Assembly (NCBI GenBank): GCA_973895155.1 | Contig: OZ316894.1 | Coordinates: 1,612,001 to 1,676,000 of the forward strand | Direction of reading: 5' to 3' | DNA: 64,000 bases | DNA from: Marsupella aquatica | Lineage: Eukaryota > Marchantiophyta | Part shown: positions 1-12,464 of the stretch, piece by piece | Layout of the letters: each line of letters opens with the position of its first letter | How positions within the stretch are numbered: the first letter of the stretch is position 1 | The notes under the pieces: model-generated | What the model was told of the DNA's origin: nothing | The model's input: the letters and a program-made list of their open reading frames with translations, nothing else | Databases searched by the model: none | Made by a program: the position numbers and the translations under genes

Positions 1-2891
1 TGTCTTATTCTCTATGGACACAACAACCACAATATATGTTACTAAAAATAACACATTCAACAAACAATGTCAATTCAAACTATACATTTAATAATCATAT
101 CCCACACAGTTGTAAAGGCCTTACCTTCAAGCCTACATGTCGTTGGCATGCCAGAAGAGTGCATCGACTTTGCCACCTCAAGTGGTGATGGTGGAACTCC
201 TGCAGAATTGGAATCAATTTTATCTCTCACCGACACAACAGCTTCCATTAATGTCTTGAAGTTCACATGGAACAAGTCAGTCAATGAATTCAAACGTTCA
301 TTGATCTCTGGAAGACATGTTTCGACAGCCTTCAAACGACCACTTATCTCTGTAAGTAAAGATCCACCTCCCTACATGACACATGGGTATAGGTTCAATC
401 ACTCCATATGAAATGTTGGGCAATATATGCACAATCAATGTTATATACAGTGTACACCTGAAATTCAACGCAGGTCATTCAATTACCAATCAGAACTCAT
501 ATAACTTACATGCTTGGAGGATTCAGATACACCCTCTTGAGCTCGGGTGTTCACAATTTTGGCCCTCAACTCTTCTTTTGAAGGGCTTTGCCCCAATTGG
601 GGTTTCTGCACATGCATGGCAAACACAAGTTATCGATCAATATTCAGGGAATGTACACTAAAAAACAAAGTTTACATGTATGGGTTTACACTAAAAAACA
701 GTACATAGTGTAGCATAAATTACATAGCTAGGCCATTCATTCTTACCAAACGTTTAGCTGTCGGTGCAGTGCCGGTCCTTCCTGTCAGATTAGGGTTCTG
801 AACACTCAACCTGGCCTCGGTCATCTGTGAACTCTTCTTTTTTGAAGCATCTGTTACAAAATAAGCTACTAACCTTGCCCACACTTTATCATCACAACTG
901 GCTGGTGGAGGCATATCTGGCTTCTCCCCACCTTCCTTCCAAGCCTTATGCATTCTCCACCTCTCTTGCTTGATGATTTTACCTGCTGTACTCTCTAGGC
1001 AACCTATGTCCACGCCATCATCACTGCCCACATAATTCCATTTGCCAGCAACATTTTCACATACAGTCTTCCAATCTTTTGGATGCTGTTTTTTAAAATT
1101 AATAACACTCACATCTAACCAACGCAATACTTCAGCTTTCAAATTAGCATGCCATCGGTTCTTGCGAGGACACTCAGCATCCACCCATTGTCTCTCATTC
1201 AACTTTACGTTCCCTTTCTTTGTCACCTCCCCTCGTGCACTGCTCTCGGTAGTACTGGGCGTTGTATTGGCCACCCCTTCATTCACCCTACCTGGGGTTC
1301 TGAAGCCACCTGGGAAAATACAATGCCATTCATGCTTGAGAACTACATACAGCAGAATGGATGACGGCAACATTCAATGCTTCACTTCAAGAAGAATTCT
1401 TCAAACATACATACCTGTAGCTCTGCCTGTAGATGCCTGTGCAGGGACTGCACTCTGAAATTGTTGCGACCCTGGACCACCTGTCCAGCCTAGTACAGGG
1501 GCCGAATGATGTCACTTTCTAGGTATGTGTGTGCAAACATATGTACTGAAAACTAAGTACAAACTGTAGGAAAACAACTGAACATTCACCGACATACCTG
1601 TCCCCCTTCCGTGCTGCATCTGCATAGGGGCATTAGTGAATACTTGAGTCGATGGTTCGACTGTCCAACCTACACACATACATTTTCTATCATTATACAT
1701 GTGCAGAATCCCCCCCCACGTGAATGGACTCCAGATATAATGGGTTCTTCCATTGCTGACAAGATCAGACATTACCTGCCCCTCTTCCAACGTTTGTAGG
1801 TACTGTATTTTGATATCCTTGCCAATTACCTTCACCACCTTCCCAACCTTGTTCATTCCACGACCCACCACCATCCTCCCAACCTGGTTCAACCCATGTT
1901 TGTCCTTGTGGACATTGGAACTGATCATTACTAGCATTTGCCCAATCAGGTTGGGCAGAATCTGCATGCAATGGTAGGTGGACAAAATTTCATGTTGTCT
2001 GAATCCAATACATCCCAAACAATGTCAAAAATTGATATGCAGTCTGAAATTCAGGAGTGTCATGCCTTCACAAAGAACTGGCATATAGATATATACTCAC
2101 ATCCCCATGGTTGAGGTGGACGTCCAAACCCACGAGACTGTGGGTTTGGACCTGCTCTGCCTCTACCATGGGCATAACCTAGAGCTTGCCCCCTGCCATA
2201 GTATTGGGCACCAGCCTGGGATCTACCACTACTACCACCTTGCCAACCTTGATCAAAGGTCAGCCCCCCCTGCTGGTATGGTGCATGCACAGGCTTTGAA
2301 GGCAAAACAGAACTGGCAGGACGCTGCATCACATCACCAACTACAATGTCAGGAACTAAGCAAGGTACATATGTGTAGTACTGAACATATGAAACCTCCA
2401 AATAAGAGTTTTTAACTCAAAACCTTGTTGGGAAAACTACTTACCTGTTTCTTTTGGGGCTGCTCTGCAATGTATTCATCTTCATAACCCCCATCCTCAT
2501 CCATTTCCTCTGGAAAATACTCATCATCTGCATCTTCTTGTCTAGTGTCTGCACCCACCTGTGCAGCATCCATGTCATCTCCACATTCTGCCATTGTAGG
2601 TACCACCTTCTTGCTCAACCTTTCACTCCGACGCACACGCCCAGAGATAGTGTTGGACACCCTTCTTGCATACTCCTTTCGTTTCTTTGAAAATTCTGTG
2701 GTTCTGCAACATTCCAATATGAAAATACAATCACAATTTCAGTGCCACATTGAACTATTCATGTCACACAAACTCACTGCAGGATCATATTAGGATCCCC
2801 AGGAATCCCGCCATCTTGCATTGCATCATTCATTTGATCATCAAGCGACTGCGGTGATTCTTGTAGCAAGTGGCGAACCTCCTCTCTTTTT
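1..2891 (-). CDS. En/Spm (Ptta)-like plant transposon gene, multi-exon, 3' end off the left edge
   Basis: Reading right to left, exons with good GT/AG borders lie near 2891-2778, 2703-2445, about 2320-2101, 1961-1776, 1675-1599, 1495-1414, about 1345-724, 607-510 and 349-125, and the gene probably continues beyond base 1. The first exons give a basic then acidic segment (2703-2445, Glu/Asp-rich). Next come several Gly/Trp/Gln-rich exons with repeated GW/WG pairs (for example PGWEDGGGSWNEQGWEGG in 1961-1776). The long exon (1345-724) has a Trp-rich core followed by KVWARLVAYF and KKKSSQMTEARLSVQNPN, which resembles the plant transposase Ptta/En/Spm family pattern (W..LV, K.SE.NK.NR). The last exons look coiled-coil-like, as is usual at that family's C-terminus. 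Family assignment is by motif recall only. The start is uncertain and upstream exons may exist. It is probably a transposon gene rather than a host gene. Confidence 0.55.
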
Positions 2892-3294
2892 CTGCATCAA
2901 CAATGTTTTAGTCAGGCACCAAAACGCATTGACTCTGATTCAAGACTGTACACGTATCTACTGTGATTGCAAAGACACCCTTTGGCCAAATGCTGATGGT
3001 CAAGAGAAAACCATCTGCACTAAGAGCTGAATAGTCAAGCATATGGAAGCCCCCAAATTCCGAAACGACAAGACCCATGGGGGTGAAGAATTTACAAAGC
3101 CGGCATGGAAGTAAAAGATTTCAGACAGACAAGATATCTGAAGGAGAACTCTTTGGGAGAAACAATTACATCCATCGTAAAATACACCAAGATTGAAGAA
3201 AGACAAGCTGAATAGGCAGATTACAGGAATGTAAAAATTCACATCAAAAAAGGAATAATATGCGGCTGGCTATAACAACCAAAATAAGATCTCC
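2892..3294. other. Intergenic, no gene recognised
   Basis: Short open frames only, with no recognisable motif or splice-consistent coding stretch. It may be the 5' region of the En/Spm-like gene to its left. Confidence 0.4.
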
Positions 3295-3528
3295 TGACCT
3301 CCAGAAGTCAAGGGATTAGCATTTTGGGCCACATTTTCCTTTAGAAATATCTACAGCTTGGTTATACACTACATTAGTGTGCGTACAGCTTTGTAGACAG
3401 GTGACCTCCAGAAGTCAAGGGATTAGCATTTGGGCCACAGTTTCCTTTAGAAATATCTACAGCTTGGTTATACACTACATTAGTGTGCGTACAGCTTGGT
3501 TATACACTACATTAGTGTGCATACAGCT
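3295..3528. repeat. Direct tandem duplication of about 97 bp, plus a partial third copy
   Basis: The segment beginning TGACCTCCAGAAGTCAAGGG occurs at 3295-3391 and again at 3402-3497, differing by a few bases. A 31-bp tail (GGTTATACACTACATTAGTG and following) is repeated a third time at 3498-3528. No coding role is visible. Confidence 0.85.
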
Positions 3529-6500
3529 AGACCGGTTTGTCAATCCTATGAATGCTTTGAAGCTTCATGCCTTCCACTACTTCTAGGAGACTCTTGCAAC
3601 TTCCACCATCCTGTTGAGCATCGTGTTCGGCAAGGACCGCATTTGTTGTCTGAAATTTTTGCAGAATTGCACAACTAGACCAACCTGTGATGGCAAAAGG
3701 GCTGTGTGCGCGAAGAGTGTCTAAGCAGGGCACGTTCTTTTCTTCGTCAACCACAGCACCAGGTGGTCCACCATCATTGTACAACATTCTGGCGGCCCTT
3801 GGATCATACAGTTCTGGGTATAGTTATGGTCGCATGCAAAGATCCTGGACCCCTGGCGTTGAAAGAGAGAGTGAGAGAGATCCGATTGCGCCCTTACGGC
3901 ATTCTTTCATTTCGTTCCTTCGGTGCCTAATCGATTATCCCACTGCCGCCCACCCATCAACGTGACACCAATAATTTTCTCACATCATTGCTGCACTGAT
4001 TCACAACACTATGCTATAACTACAGAGGGGGAGACGACAGACGGAAGCAATCAAGAGCACCTGGGGGACCGTGGTGTCTCTCTCACCATAGTAACCGAGC
4101 TTCCAATCCTGCAGCGTGTTTGGACAAATATACTAAACAGAGGTAGTCATGTTTTCATTAATTTGGATGAAAAGGCTCTAGAGCAGCAACCAAATAAGAT
4201 TAACGGAGCGTCTTCATTGTAAAGATTCTTTCCGTCCTCCAACATAGCACTCATCTATACGTTAAAGAAGAAAGAACAACGAGAATTTCAGTGAGGTGAA
4301 ATAGGAGGACAAGGATCCATAGGCAAGTTTGCAAAAGGCCTTTGCCACCGTCACACCATCCTTCTTAACTTCACGATAACCAAAACTTTGCTCTGTAACC
4401 ACATTTTGACCTTGGAAAAGAGTTACAGATTCACAAAGCAATGAGTGACTGGTACAAGGATGTCACGCACCTACGACACACCTAGACATAATTTTATGAG
4501 GGACGGACAATAATTACGTTAAGCAGATGTCTTCTACACCTTTGGGCCCATGGTAACCTTCTCAGCATTCGGTAATTCATCAACACCTTGGAGTGTAAGA
4601 GCCCTCGAATTGCCTCGACTCCAAACCTGGTATCCTTTGATCCATAAATTTGCACCAGTTTCGACCTGCTGCATTCTCAACTCCGAATCAGACCAACACA
4701 AGAGCATCTGTCTGGTAACTGCGTTAAGGACAAACACTCGGGTCAACTGCTACGATCTAAAAACATAGTACAGATGGACGGAGAGTTACAATTCACCTCC
4801 AACGTTGTAATTCGAGAGTACGAGGTTGTGAACACTACTTCTTCACATGCTTCCTAGTTAGTACAGTACGACTATTTCTGCTAGCGACTCTACAATCTGC
4901 CGGATGGATAAAATCTACCGGCAGTGGATGGAATCTTTGGAATTGGGAACTGAATAGTCGAATCTATCCAGGACCAATTCAATAGTGAACTATTCGGACA
5001 GGAGGGTCCGTAGTGCACATAGATACTGGAGTAACCTCACTTCTCATCGCACTGTTGAACGAATCGAGAAGCATAAAATTGCCAACTTCAAGAGAAAAAA
5101 CACACGACCTACTTCATGGTTGACTGAAAGAAAAGCCACCCACCTGCCTGGCCGCAATTTGAGTGTAGCGGAGAAATTTGTGAATGTTCCTGTACTCTCT
5201 GGAGACAAGGATTCACCTCGCATCCAATTATCAAACGACCCCATCACTGTGACGTCCTGGCAAACAAAAGCATTAGTATAGAGAGAAGGAAAAGAACGAC
5301 AACAAAAACCAAGATCAGATCTAATTTCAACAGGGAACCTGTCAAATACTACTCAATACAATAAGGGCCAACTCGCATGTGTGCGTCCTCAAAAATGCGG
5401 CCCTTGGCCTACGCAAAAAACAACCCTTGATCATCAGAAGCAAGCAAGGCATGCGATGGATCAAGAAGTCAATGCAGCTGCCCCCGGTGAATTTCTGTGA
5501 TTCCCTCCGCCCTCGTGCACTTCATTGTGGTTGCACCCCATAGTTAAATTATTGTTGAGAAAACTGTTGCATGCCAATCTGAAGAACACGAAAACAATTT
5601 TGCCTTTGCAGCTCTTTACGAGTAGTCATTCTGAGCTGGGACAGGGCAGAAAGGACACGCAAACACATTGTCGTCATTCGTTAATGCCAGGATCTCATAT
5701 TCGAGGTAAGGTAAATACAGAGTGTTCATGCATGAACCTGCATCTTGGCAGCTCAGTCTTGACATTGTACTTGACAATCGGACGTCTTAGAGAATTGAGA
5801 TATCTCTTAGGACAATTGAAACTCAGGCACTCTCTTCAGTACTATCGAATCCAAGATGCGAAAATGGATACTGAGACGACAGCTCAAAGCAACTTTGAAG
5901 CAACATCAAAAACCTTGGGATAAGGCTACCACCGGAGGACCCCAGGTTCTGGATAGTCACTTCCAGAAAGCAAGTGGGTTCCAAGATCATGGAACGCCGT
6001 TGTGTGGAAGCCTACACACATGTGTTCGCTATCACCCAAGGCAAAGCCAAAGGATCTTGCTTGAAACTCTTTCTCAAGATGTTCAAAATCATTGTTCTCT
6101 GCCACGGGTGACTCTTCAGAGCCCTGAAATTATTCGATAGTCACGCCTACTACGATTACCGCCTCATCAATGAGCTAGAAGCAAATCTTTTGCAAGATGA
6201 AGCAGGTCGAGGAAGGATCAGCAACTTAGTTGGAGAATCGAAAACTCCAGCTATAAAACACATATTCCCGGGTGATCGCTACACCAGCGAACGTTCACAA
6301 ACACGTCCTAAAGTATCACAATATTGTCACCAATCCTCACTTCCTTATAGAATACAACGATTTCTCCGTGGATTATTTGGTGCATAGTGACACGAGGGGA
6401 AGAAATGATGAAGAAGAAAAATATGTTTTCAAAGGCCTAACTCTGTAAATCCAAGCTCCCAGTTCGCAAATCCATCTTATTCCACTACGTACCATGACCA

Positions 6501-8404
6501 AAATCTCATACCCTAAAAAGATGCCCTGCAGCTCCCATACACTACTTTGTCCCAAAATACAGATCCCGGCTCTTACACAAACCTCAAGAAAAGATAAACC
6601 CAGGACCTGATCACCTCTTCCGCTTACTACGACCGTGTCCCAGCAGGGATTCCAAAGACGAAGACAAAAGAAAATGCACTACGAGATGGGGTGAATAATC
6701 GACTGACAGCCAAGAATAGAAGAGCAAACAAAGAAAACCCACCTTGCAACACTCACAAAATGCTGTCGCAGGCTCTACATTGTCGCAGCCCGCTGACTGC
6801 CCGTATCATGAATTGCGCATGAAGCACTACTGTAAAACTGCAAAACCAGCAACTTAACTCGGACGACGGGCTGAATGACAGTTACTTTCCAAAGCTCTCG
6901 TTGTCTTTGCACGCCCTCACACCACTCAACTGTTGAAGGGCCACGCAGCAAAAACCTACTTTTCCATAGCGATTGAAGCTCATAGTCTAATGCTTTAATC
7001 TACGTCCTAAGTGAAAGTTTGCAAATCGAGCAAGGCGACCCTGTTTGAATATTGGCGACCATCAGGCTCCACCCCTCCTTTCTCGCTACCATTCCCCCAT
7101 GTGATGGTTAAGCTTCTCAGGACACAATCAATCGCACAAATGTAGCTTAAAGCAGGACCTCACTAAGCACACTATCGGTTAGGACCTTACAGACATAGAG
7201 GTGACATAGAGATAGATAGGTCAACGCAACCTTACTTGGGCCGATGCAGCATGTCTCTTGACAATGTGAAGCAGTGTAGCATTCCTCCGCCTAGCTCGCA
7301 GTGATCCTCCGCCTTGCTTGTAGTAACCAGCCTCCGCCTACCTAGCTTGCACTGTCACGGCTGCAACTTTTTGTGCAATGACTTGGCCCTCCTGCCAACT
7401 GTGAGCTCCCAAAAGTATGTCGAGCAGATGTACACTCAAGCTCGACCTCGCAGAGCTCAACTCCAAGTCGGCAGCTCTCACTTGAAACTCAATAGCAGCT
7501 TAGCTCACCAGCAGGTTGAAAAGCGACAATGGACTCCCCTCAAAACTGATTGGCAGACCTCCACACTGACGCTCGTAGCAGGCCAATCCTAAACACATTT
7601 GCACCCTAAAGTCCAATCGCGCTCAAACACTTTCATTGCCCCCTACAGGAAGTTCGCAAAGAGTGCAGCTGGAATGAAGGTCGTCGACTCCCAATTTCCC
7701 TCGCAAAACCAACCTCCGCGGCACACTGACCCTGAACACTTAGGGCACGGGCCCCAATTTCTCTCGCAAAACCAACCTCCAAGGTACACTGACCCTGAGG
7801 GAAAGTAGTACCCCTCACATGTGGGCAGCCATCGAGTGACTTAGCAAACAGGTTGGTTTGGACATAAAAGAACAAATGCAAATGACTTAGCAAAAAGTTC
7901 AATGTGGGGAGAGTGCATTTTGGTCAAGAACAAGGCCAAATATAGTCAGGTATGACCCCACATTATAAGTGAAAGTACCCACCATTTTGATGAAAACCCC
8001 CATATTTATACCCATTTAGATTTGGACTTATTGAACCATGAGTGTGCAATATGTAGTTGCACCGGGAGTTGCACATTAGGGATTGGCATCCGAAATTGGC
8101 TAATGGGGTATGCATGCTGACGGAATTTTAAAAAATGATGTCCAATGCACTATTGTGGAGTAACTAACATAACTTACCTATTTCTTACTTACCAGTGTTA
8201 CAATAGCGACATTGGATAAAGTTGTAAGCATGACTTCCCACAGCCTCACCAAAACTTAGTTGGTATGATGTAACTAACATGACACCCACAAACTTGGAGT
8301 CGCATATTTATGAAGGTCTTGCACAAGTCACATAGGGGAGGGTCTCAGAATGGGTGGTTTTCTTCTAGTGTCAGCAGTGGCTCCAAACCTTATCTGCGAG
8401 GGCA
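3529..8404. other. Long stretch without a recognisable gene
   Basis: I found no nameable gene in this 4.9 kb. Two places look faintly protein-like. On the minus strand at 3787-3527 there is an 86-residue frame with a plausible amphipathic segment (SLLEVVEGMKLQS). On the plus strand at about 5890-6450, frame-hopping stretches (for example FDSHAYYDYRLINELEANLL near 6130-6190) suggest a decayed coding sequence of unknown family. A 45-bp direct repeat (CCAATTTCYCTCGCAAAACC...) lies at 7691-7735 and 7754-7798. The rest has stops in all frames. Confidence 0.35.
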
Positions 8405-8542
8405 TGGCGAGCTCTGGAGGACAAAATACTCAAAGAGCTTATCGCCATTCATGGAGCTCAGAACAGGAATTTTATAGCTGAAAAGCTAAACGGGCAGATT
8501 AGGTGCTTCCTCGTCTATGACCGCTACCAGATCGACTCTAGG
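8405..8542 (+). pseudogene. Decayed R2R3-MYB repeat fragment
   Basis: Translation from 8405 reads WRALEDKILKELIAIHGAQN, then RNFIAEKLNGQIRCFLVYDR and YQIDSR. This matches the spacing of a MYB repeat: a first Trp, the ED..L.EL helix, HG.QN, IAEKL.G, and a degenerate third helix that would normally read SCRLRW. The resemblance is to the R2R3 group with RGHWRP.ED at this position. Here the preceding RGH is one base out of frame with WRALED, and the second and third Trp positions are occupied by Arg and Tyr. No flanking second repeat or splice sites were found. It is probably a captured or relic gene fragment. Family identity is reasonably clear; function is lost. Confidence 0.5.
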
Positions 8543-8824
8543 TGTGCCATGCGTGATAGATTTGGGCGTCAAATAGTAGCAAGCAAGCAAGTACGATCGT
8601 CAAAGCAGGCAGCGCCTACCTCCCGGTTGAGCAATGCAGCAATGCAGCTCCACTCCTGGCACTCCGGTTTGAGATATCGCAACACTCCCTGCAGTAGCCA
8701 CCTCCCATTTTAGCAAGCTAGCAGCTCCCGTTTTAGCAAGCAGCAATGCAACACTCCCAACACCCACCTCCCGGAGCGCAACACTCTCACTCGATCCTTC
8801 ACTCCCGGGTTCACTTCAAGCAGC

Positions 8825-9445
8825 AGCGCAGCCGCAAAGTCTCGCTCTCCCCTTCACTCTAATCAGCGCACGCAACTGAGAAGTCTCGCTCTCCCCTTCA
8901 CTCTACGCAGCAGCGCAGCTGAGATGTCTCGCTCTCCCCTTCACTCTAAACAGCAGCGCAGCCAGGAACTCTTGGTCGATCCTTTACTTCAAGCAGCAAC
9001 GGCAGCAGCGCAGCCGAGAGCGCAACACTCTCGCTCTCCCCTTCACTCCAAGTAGCAGCCCTTCACTCGATCCTTCGCTCGATCCTTCGCCGAGAACTCT
9101 CGCTCTCCCCTGCACTCTCGCTCTCCCCTTCACTCTCGCTCTCCCCTTCACTCTCACTCTCCCCTTCACTCCTTCGCTCGATCCTTCGCCGAGAACTCTT
9201 GAATGCTTGATCTTTCACTCCAGCCACAGCAGCAACGCAGCTCGATCCTTCTCCGAGAAATCTTGCTTGATCCTTCACTCCAGCCGCAGCAGCAACGCAG
9301 CTCGATCCTTCACTCCAGCTGCAGCAGCAATGCAGCTCGATCCTTCACTCCAGCCGCAGCAGCAGTGCAGTCGAGAGCACAATAGGAGTCGATCCTTCAC
9401 TCCAGCAGCAGTGTAGTCGAGAGCACACTCTCGCTCGATCCGACC
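8825..9445. repeat. Minisatellite of imperfect CT-rich and CAG-rich units
   Basis: Units such as TCTCGCTCTCCCCTTCACTC (8840-9160) grade into units of about 35-60 bp containing GATCCTTCACTCCAGCCGCA followed by GCAGCAACGCAGCTC (9200-9415). Units vary in length and number. Long open frames across it, such as Ser/Arg/Glu-rich ones on the minus strand, are by-products of the repeat period and are not genes. Confidence 0.85.
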
Positions 9446-10383
9446 TTCACTCCAAGCAGGAGCACAACTGGTTTAGACCCTGTTTAGACCATTTGCTGCA
9501 AGGTACAAACAAAAGAGACTCTGTTGAGGCAAAGAGCGGGTGGGCCAAAGGGATAGTGGAGGGAAACGACACGGGAGGAGACTGACAAGGGCCAATTGAG
9601 GTAAACGAGACACGTTAAACAGAAAAATTTCAAAGTTAATCCCGGTCAAACCCTAAACGTGAGTCCCCATAAAACCAGATCATTCTCAAATTCTTGCCAT
9701 GTTAACATATTAGAAAAAATTAGGAAAATATATTGGGAATGTTATGTGTGCCACGTGTACCAATGACATAGTGACACGTGTACTTTACATAGTCCGACAC
9801 AAAGACCCCCTAACTTCTTTGTATGCCTTCCATCTACAAAGTCAAAAATATTAATATCCCTATTATTCTTACAAGTTGTCCAACATATAAAGTTGGCCCT
9901 ATTGTTCTTACACAAATCTTCTTAAGTCTTCCGAGAAACCCAATTAACGGACCCTATACTTCGTCGCACATGATATGAGATTTTCGCGGAGTGAGACCCC
10001 CGAGGGGGCCCCCGACCGGCCCATCCCGGATCGGGCCATAACTTGCGCCCCAAGCGTCTGTTGCCCATGGCGTCAACTCCATTGGCCGGGCCCAAGAGGA
10101 ACTCACACTCAAGCCCTCAGAACTCAAAGTTCATCCGGAGGTCCGGACGGTCGTCCTTAAGCCCGACCCATTTCCCCTTGACCCGACCAGCTCTCAACTA
10201 GTTCAAGTCCTTAGCGTGTGTCACCAGCTTGGCTCCTTGACTTCGCTAGCGCCACGTCTCGTTGCCCACAAGTCTCCCCATGCTAAGTCCTCCCCGGATG
10301 GCCTATCCGGGCCTAGACCATAAGGGAGCTCGGCGTCGGAGTCAACGATGTCGGAGCTAAGTGTTAAGGTAGTCGAGTTCCAT
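9446..10383. other. No gene recognised; a GC-rich patch at 9980-10350
   Basis: AT-rich sequence (9600-9960) is followed by a markedly GC-rich patch with runs such as CCCCCGAGGGGGCCCCCGAC. The base-composition jump suggests inserted sequence, possibly part of a retrotransposon, but I saw no LTR pair, primer site or protease/RT motif. Confidence 0.35.
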
Positions 10384-11600
10384 GACTCAGCGCAACATAA
10401 TTAAATATTTTGAATGGGAACATTGCCTCACTGAGATAGTGTGCGAGCACAAAAAACATTTGGTCCGCAGGGAAAATTGTTGTTTCCGAATTCCCTTTCC
10501 TAAGTCAGATCGATCAGATACATTGGCCAGACAAAACATTGGAATATACTGTTTCAATCTTTGAGTCTGTGCGGTCCTATTTTCAAAATCAGCTTAAGCA
10601 GAGGGATAGTTTTCTGTTCGGAAATTGATGCGATCGATTGGCTGCTGTCCGAGGGAGGCTGAGTACAAATTCTCGTTAGTTCATTATCTCATCCCATTGC
10701 CTAGGATTTGAAGTCAACTACAACCGTTGCTTCTCGATCATTTACTGTTTGGGCTTGAATGATATCCATTGGCACATGTTTTAATCTTTTTCATAGCAAG
10801 TACTCTTGAGTTCTCCGTGTTACCTCAGTGTCAATTACAGCCAGGCCCGGTTAACTTTGCCATTTGCTATCTTTTCTCAGACGTGTGTTCATTACTCGGC
10901 ATTCTGAAGGCGCAGTTGTAGGAACTAAATTATCCTAAGTTGCACTAAATCGCTCAAAGAGAAACAGGCCACGGTCTGTCACTGTACCAAACATCTCTAG
11001 TGTGGAAGCCATGGCGAGCACAGGACCAATCAGGATTCGAAGTCAATTACCATCCCAAAATTTTCCTAGCTTGAGAGCTCATGGAAATGCCAGGACGCTT
11101 CGTTTACGTAGTTTGTTTCAAACTGAAGCTAATCGCAGGATGTGTCTAGTCCTTATCTACAACCTGATAGGATTCTGGATCATCAGGTGGATCTTTTCGA
11201 GTTTGTCCACCTGCAAAAAGATGTGGTCGGCTCTCCTTTTCTTGGACTTTTCTCCCTTTTTTTTGGATGTTCCTTTATTGGTTAGACAGGAAGTTTTTGA
11301 AACAAAAGAAAGACAGAACAGTCTTTTTACAGGTCGACGCATGACACATCCCTGCAGAAATATTGTATGCCTTGGACTCAATCTCCCAGGAGATTGTGCA
11401 GAATTTAATCCAGGTTCCGATCTTGTGGAAGATCGGGGCCGTGCCTTGTGGTCAATCGATTGATGGAACCAACCATCTTGCCGTATTGTCCCGGAGGACT
11501 GGAGGAGAATCTGTAACTGTCTATGATTTATTAATATGTTGTGGGTCCGCCTGGGACCAAAGGCTGACGTGGTGTTGACGAAGTGCACTTCCTGTTGCTG
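10384..11600. repeat. R1 repeat module, copy A (uninterrupted)
   Basis: This 1.2-kb segment is closely similar to the combined sequence 34110-34201 + 44487-45286 + 53257-53590. Parts are also similar to 12465-12780 and 13560-13830. Because it is uninterrupted it shows the empty target site of element 1 (near 10470, GGTCCGCAGGGAAAATTG) and of element 3 (near 11281, TTGGTTAGACAGGAAG). It contains a 153-codon frame at 11002-11463, but this is not preserved in the other copies and has no recognisable domain, so I treat the module as non-coding or as a dead gene. Confidence 0.75.
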
Positions 11601-12464
11601 CTGAGATATGTTACAACCATCAGGCTCTTACAAAATGTGTTTTGAATAGGATAATGTCTTGGTTAGAGGGCATTGTGGGATATAATGCCCATAACTAGTA
11701 CATTAATGTATGTAAAAACTTGAGTGACTTTTAGGTAACAAGCAAGAAAAAGTGAATCCCTGAAATAGAAAATTCAGATTAAAAGGTCATCCAAGAAGTG
11801 ATTGCTATGGAATTAGCCAAAAATATACGTTTTTGAATTATATTAGATTCTATTCATAGATATTTTGTTCGTATCACCATATAAAATTTGGTTATCATCT
11901 TGAGATCTTGACTAAATTTAATTGTTTTTTGCATATGGTTAAACTATATTTAATTTTTACTTTTACTATAGTGTTTTGTATAATCCCCTCCTCAAAAAAA
12001 GGGGTGCATTATGGAGAATTAATGCACTCAAATATACAAAGAGAAAAGTCATGAAAGGCTTTACGTCTTTAGAGTGAAGTCCTGGATTTCTTCGTGGGCA
12101 ATTGACAACAAATCTATGCTACGAGATTTATCAATGGTACCGCTAGGTTTTCACACAACAAATGGTCGAAGTTTATTGATCACAGTGCCATTGGAAATTA
12201 ATTTTGACTGATAATTTTCTTTGAGAAATTGATGGATAACAAATTGATTGATCATTGATTTCATTCACTTTCTACATGTGCAAAATTAGATATTTCTAGT
12301 CTCCAGAGAATGGGAGTCCGATTATTTGTTGAGAAGTAAAGATTGAGAGATGGTGGTGGCTTGTATTGGAGGAAGATATTCTGCTTCCATTGTAATTTGA
12401 TCAATTCATTTATCTACTACTGGCATCTTAATTTAAGATCTCAAGTTTTGTCTCCAAAGGCATG
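11601..12464. other. AT-rich intergenic stretch, nothing recognised
   Basis: No long frame, repeat or motif stands out. It separates R1 copy A from the partial copy D. Confidence 0.4.

Noticed and set aside
1042-1458. 138-residue plus-strand frame
   Set aside because: It is antisense to the main exon of the minus-strand En/Spm-like gene, whose translation is clearly more protein-like.
9980-10350. LTR retrotransposon piece
   Set aside because: GC-rich and promoter-like, but no paired LTR, primer-binding site or polyprotein motif could be found.
11002-11463. 153-residue open frame in R1 copy A as a gene
   Set aside because: The frame is not kept in the paralogous copies and shows no domain. 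The opposite strand is also open over the same stretch.
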